Source: Actinomycetospora sp. TBRC 11914
GTDB lineage: Bacteria > Actinomycetota > Actinomycetes > Mycobacteriales > Pseudonocardiaceae
Direction: 5' to 3'
NCBI RefSeq assembly: GCF_012933465.1
Contig: NZ_JABBND010000019.1
Span: 62,001-126,000, forward strand
Length of the DNA: 64,000 nt
The notes beneath the pieces were generated by a model. It saw nothing but the letters and a program-made list of their open reading frames with translations, was not told where the DNA came from and made no database searches. Numbering within the stretch: the first letter of the stretch is position 1; each line of letters opens with the position of its first letter. Below are positions 60,995 through 64,000 of this stretch, piece after piece. A program made the translations under genes and the position numbers.

Positions 60995-62386
60995 ATGTCC
61001 CGCTCGACGCCGTCCTCCCCCGCACCCCCGCCCGACGACGACCTGCGGCGCACCGTCGAGGCGGTCCTCCCCGACGCCCGGCGCGACCTCGAGGCGCTGG
61101 TGCGCATCCCGAGCATCTGGGCCGATCCCGCCCACGCCGAGGACACCCGCCGGTCCGCCGACGCCGTCGCGACGCTCGCCCGCGGCGCGGGCGCGGCCGA
61201 CGTCTCGGTGGTCGCCGCCGCGGGCGGGGCACCCGCCGTCGTCGCGCACTGGCCCGCTCCGGACGGCGCGCCCACGGTCATGCTCTACGCCCACCACGAC
61301 GTCCAGCCGACCGGCGGGGACGAGCTGTGGACCAACCCGCCGTTCGAGCCGACCGAGCGCGACGGGCGCCTGCATGGCCGCGGGGCCGCCGACGACAAGG
61401 CCGGCGTCATGACCCACCTCGCGACGCTGCGCGCGTTCGACGGCTGCCCGCCGGTCGGGGTGGTGCTATTCGTGGAGGGCGAGGAGGAGTCGGGGTCGCC
61501 GACGCTGCCGGCGCTGCTCGCCGAGCACGCCGACGCGCTCGCGGCTGACGTCATCGTCATCGCCGACGCCGCGAACCCCGCCGTCGACGTCCCCGCGCTC
61601 ACCACCAGCCTGCGCGGGCTGGCCAACGTCGTCGTCGAGGTCTCGGTGCTCGAGCGGGCCGTGCACTCCGGCATGCTCGGCGGGCCGGCCGGGGACGCGC
61701 TCACCGTGCTGTGCCGGCTGCTCGCGACGCTGCACGACGACAAGGGCGACGTCGCCGTCGCGGGCCTGGTGCGCGGCGCGTCCGACGCGCCCGACACCGC
61801 GGAGGAGACCTTCCGCGGCGACGCCGGGCTGCTCGACGGCGTGGAGCTCCTCGGCACCGGCACCATCACCGAGCGGCTCACCCACCGGCCGGCGATCGCC
61901 GTGCTGGGCATCGACGCGCCCGCCGTCGACGGCGCGGCCAACGTGCTGCTCCCCCGCGCCCGGGCGATGGTCAGCGTCCGGCTCGCCCCCGGCGACGCCG
62001 CCCCCGACGCGCTCGCGGCGCTCACCGAGCACCTGCACCGTCACGTGCCCTGGGGCGCGCACCTCGACGTCACACTCGCCGCCTCCGGGGAGCCCTTTGC
62101 GCTCGAGCCCGCCGGCACCGTCTACGACCTCGCCCGGGCGGCCCTCTCGTCGGCGTTCGGGCACACCGCGGTGGAGATGGGCATGGGCGGCACCGTCCCC
62201 TTCATCGCCGAGTTCGCCCGCACCTTCCCGGGCGCCACGGTGCTGGTGACCGGCGTGGGCGACCCCGCCAGCCGCTGGCACGGCATCGACGAGAGCCTGC
62301 ACCTCGAGATGTTCGGACGGTGCGTGCTCGCCGAGACGACGCTGCTGCGCTCCCTGGCGGAGCGACGTCCCGACGATGCTGCTTGA
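60995..62386 (+). CDS. M20-family metallopeptidase (dipeptidase)
   Basis: A 463-aa dinuclear zinc peptidase. Metal and catalytic motifs: MLYAHHDVQP (His, Asp), LHGRGAADDKAGVM (bridging Asp), VEGEEESGSP (catalytic Glu and ligand Glu), and AVHSGMLGG in the lid. The final His ligand is in WHGIDESLHLE. The length and layout fit the PepV/CNDP-like dipeptidases. ATG start in a region without a strong ribosome site. Cytosolic. Confidence 0.93.
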   Translation: MSRSTPSSPAPPPDDDLRRTVEAVLPDARRDLEALVRIPSIWADPAHAEDTRRSADAVATLARGAGAADVSVVAAAGGAPAVVAHWPAPDGAPTVMLYAHHDVQPTGGDELWTNPPFEPTERDGRLHGRGAADDKAGVMTHLATLRAFDGCPPVGVVLFVEGEEESGSPTLPALLAEHADALAADVIVIADAANPAVDVPALTTSLRGLANVVVEVSVLERAVHSGMLGGPAGDALTVLCRLLATLHDDKGDVAVAGLVRGASDAPDTAEETFRGDAGLLDGVELLGTGTITERLTHRPAIAVLGIDAPAVDGAANVLLPRARAMVSVRLAPGDAAPDALAALTEHLHRHVPWGAHLDVTLAASGEPFALEPAGTVYDLARAALSSAFGHTAVEMGMGGTVPFIAEFARTFPGATVLVTGVGDPASRWHGIDESLHLEMFGRCVLAETTLLRSLAERRPDDAA

Positions 62387-62640
62387 CCGGTGCAGGCGCG
62401 TGTCGGGATCGGCACGTCCTGCCGATCGCCTTCACGTACGCCGGGTGCGGATTCGCAGGACGAATCGCGGTCGAGCCCGAGCGCCCGTTCGTCTTCCCGA
62501 GTGAACGATTCGGATTTCAACGAACACTCCGCGACTGGACCGATCATCACGGTGGGTTGTGTCGTGTCAGACAAGATCGCCGTACCGGGCGGTAGGAGTC
62601 CATACTCGCCCGCATTCCCGACGCGATGAACGGAGCCTTC

Positions 62641-62868
62641 ATGACGATGATCGGCAGCCCCTGGGACGTGGAGACGGGGACCGAGTGGAGTGCCGAGCAG
62701 CCGCAGCGTCCGGAGTGGTTCGACGAGCTCGTGGAGCTCCACGTCCTGAGTGCCCACGGCGACGACCACGCCGCCCGTGACATGGCGCAATGGTCCGCGC
62801 AGGACCCCCAGGTCGCGCTCTTCTCCACCCAGCTCCACGCCACCCACCGGAGCATCTCCGGGGACTGA
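62641..62868 (+). CDS. 75-aa small acidic protein
   Basis: ATG 62641 has GGAG 6 nt upstream; an ATG 15 bp earlier is in frame but lacks a ribosome site. The product is soluble: PEWFDELVELHVLSAHGDDH then AARDMAQWSAQDPQVALF. Not recognised. The upstream 250 bp is lower in GC and probably holds its promoter. A strong hairpin follows. Confidence 0.65.
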   Translation: MTMIGSPWDVETGTEWSAEQPQRPEWFDELVELHVLSAHGDDHAARDMAQWSAQDPQVALFSTQLHATHRSISGD

Positions 62869-62890
62869 TCGCGGCCCCTCAGCCCTCCGC

Positions 62891-62927
62891 CGGACCCGTC
62901 GCCCGGGCTTCTCGGGTGACGGGTCCG
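62891..62927 (+). terminator. Intrinsic-type hairpin after the 75-aa gene
   Basis: CGGACCCGTCGCCCGGG and CGGGTGACGGGTCCG form a stem of about 14 pairs with a small bulge and a TTCT loop, 22 bp after the stop. No U-tract follows, as is usual in high-GC actinobacteria. Confidence 0.7.
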
Positions 62928-63313
62928 ACGTCTGTCCGGCCCCTTTTCCGGGGCTCCCACACGGATCTCGACGAGGCATCACCGACCGTGAGGACAATTC
63001 TCCCGACGGGATCTTCGGGTGTCTCTCGGCGCCACCCGCCCAGGCCAGTCCGATCGACCAGGGTGTTCGGCCGACGACGTCGCGCCGCGGCGGGCGCCGG
63101 TGCGGCGAGCGGCGCGTGTCGTGAGGTGTCCGCATGCGTCCGCCACGAGGAGGCAGGGCGGGCACACCGCCCACCGCACGCGCCTCCCTGCCCGCCGTCG
63201 CACCCCGTGTGCGCCCGGCTCGCCGCCGCCGATCTCCCTAGCCTGCTGGGCAGACCTCCGCTCCCCAGCACAGGCCCTCGGCACACCCGATGTCGGGGCC
63301 CGAGGACCGACAG
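62928..63313. other. Upstream region of mscL
   Basis: About 385 bp with no supported gene. Open frames here are shadows without motifs. It should hold the mscL promoter. A CCCCTTTTCCGGGG short palindrome lies near 62940. Confidence 0.5.
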
Positions 63314-64000
63314 ATGCTCAAAGGCTTCAAGGACTTCCTGTTCCGCGGGAACGTGATCGACCTGTCGGTCGCGGTCGTGATCGGCGCGGCCTTCACCGAC
63401 GTGGTCACCGCCGTGACGAACTCGTTCCTCAAGCCGCTCATCCAGCTGCTTTCCCCCGGCGACGTGGGCGAGATCGCCGGCACCGTCCGCGTGGACGGCG
63501 TGGTGTTCGACTACGCGACCGTCATCAACCAGACGATCACGTTCGTCATCACCGCGGCGGTCGTCTACTTCTGCGTGGTGGCGCCGATGAAGGCGATCCA
63601 GACGCGTCGCCTGCGTGGGGAGGAGTCGGGACCCACGCAGCCCACCGACGTCGAGCTCCTCACCGAGATCCGCGACCTGATGCTGAGCCAGGCCACCGCC
63701 TCGGGGGCCCCGATCCCCGCGAGCGTCGGGTCCGACCCCGACGACGTGGCCTCGCTCGGGCCACGCTCGCCCGTCGACCCGCTCCCGGCGATCGGCGCTG
63801 ACGCCGCCGGGACGTCCCCGGTCCTCCCGCGTGCCCAAGCCCCCGCGCCGTCGGGCCTGCCCCGGTGGGCGCAGGACGTCCGCCCCGCCCCGCCGAACCC
63901 CGCCCCGCCGCAGCCCGCGGCTCCGAGGCCCTCAGCGCCGCGGCCCTACGCCGAGGCAGCCGCCGGGCACGCGCCGGAGGGCCGCTCTCGCCACAGCCGG
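63314..64000 (+). CDS. mscL: Large-conductance mechanosensitive channel with long Pro-rich tail, 3' truncated
   Basis: Open to the window end (229 residues so far). The N-terminal helix and TM1 read LKGFKDFLFRGNVIDLSVAV followed by VIGAAFTDVV; TM2 reads TVINQTITFVITAAVVYFCV. VELLTEIRDLML is the cytoplasmic helical bundle that normally ends the protein near residue 125-150. Here more than 95 further residues follow (Pro/Ala-rich: RPAPPNPAPPQPAAPRPSAP-like), with no stop before the window edge. MscL opens under membrane tension to release solutes. ATG with GAGGA 7-8 nt upstream. Confidence 0.95.
   Translation, partial: MLKGFKDFLFRGNVIDLSVAVVIGAAFTDVVTAVTNSFLKPLIQLLSPGDVGEIAGTVRVDGVVFDYATVINQTITFVITAAVVYFCVVAPMKAIQTRRLRGEESGPTQPTDVELLTEIRDLMLSQATASGAPIPASVGSDPDDVASLGPRSPVDPLPAIGADAAGTSPVLPRAQAPAPSGLPRWAQDVRPAPPNPAPPQPAAPRPSAPRPYAEAAAGHAPEGRSRHSR

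Overview
The window is very GC-rich DNA with many GTG starts, 4-bp ATGA/GTGA gene overlaps and Shine-Dalgarno sites of the GGAGG type. The gene content includes a PASTA-bearing bifunctional PBP, a P450, a mycothiol-dependent-isomerase-fold protein, MEDS regulators and an FCD-GntR-controlled acyl-CoA operon. It fits a chromosomal segment of a filamentous or related actinomycete, most likely of the Pseudonocardia/Actinomycetospora type. This placement is an inference from gene families and base composition, not a database match. No rRNA, tRNA, CRISPR array, prophage or intact insertion sequence was recognised.

Layout. 0-8 kb: a 5'-truncated TetX-like flavin monooxygenase, an aldo/keto reductase, an FMO fused to an NTF2-like domain, an MFS exporter with an unusual C-terminal regulatory domain, and a membrane-anchored multicopper oxidase with a small membrane partner. 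8-20 kb: a PASTA peptide, a Dabb protein, a GDP-mannose-dehydratase homologue with a changed active site, an 85-bp tandem repeat, a PBP, a P450, a zinc-ribbon membrane protein, a patatin and a divergent XRE regulator/SDR pair. 20-28.6 kb: a catabolic block on the minus strand (MaoC, CaiB-type CoA transferase, acyl-CoA dehydrogenase, RutA-like monooxygenase, MmgE/PrpD, a second LLM oxidoreductase) beside an FCD GntR regulator and three similar palindromic sites. 28.7-32 kb: a MEDS-STAS/MEDS-ATPase pair, a BY-kinase-like protein without a P-loop, and a frameshifted glycosyltransferase remnant. 32-36 kb: a lower-GC, gene-poor stretch with tiny membrane or repeat peptides and a second GntR regulator surrounded by TTGTCCGACAA sites.

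36-40.5 kb: a TetR/TetX-like pair with a double operator, an HTH-Clp_N protein, a deleted alpha/beta hydrolase and a DICT/degenerate-GGDEF protein. 40.6-52.6 kb: an exopolysaccharide-type locus. Seven tightly coupled minus-strand genes encode a flippase, FkbM methyltransferase, condensation-fold acyltransferase, SAM methyltransferase, polymerase, Wzc-like BY-kinase and GT4. They diverge from a TagD-like cytidylyltransferase, a CDP-glycerol glycerophosphotransferase-like protein and a Tat-exported beta-helix protein. 52.6-64 kb: a GlxA-type regulator with a palindromic operator, a two-component system, thiE, a PP-loop ATPase, CtaG and DUF2243 membrane proteins, a bestrophin-like protein, an M20 peptidase, a small protein and a truncated MscL with a long proline-rich tail.

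The most unusual signals are non-coding. A dispersed palindrome of about 74 bp occurs four times at gene ends and often supplies the stop codon of the flanking gene. A second family built on GAGCGAAGGNGCCCTTCGCTC lies at two loci. Two tandem duplications (85 bp and 80 bp) and several self-consistent operator sets next to their likely regulators were also found.
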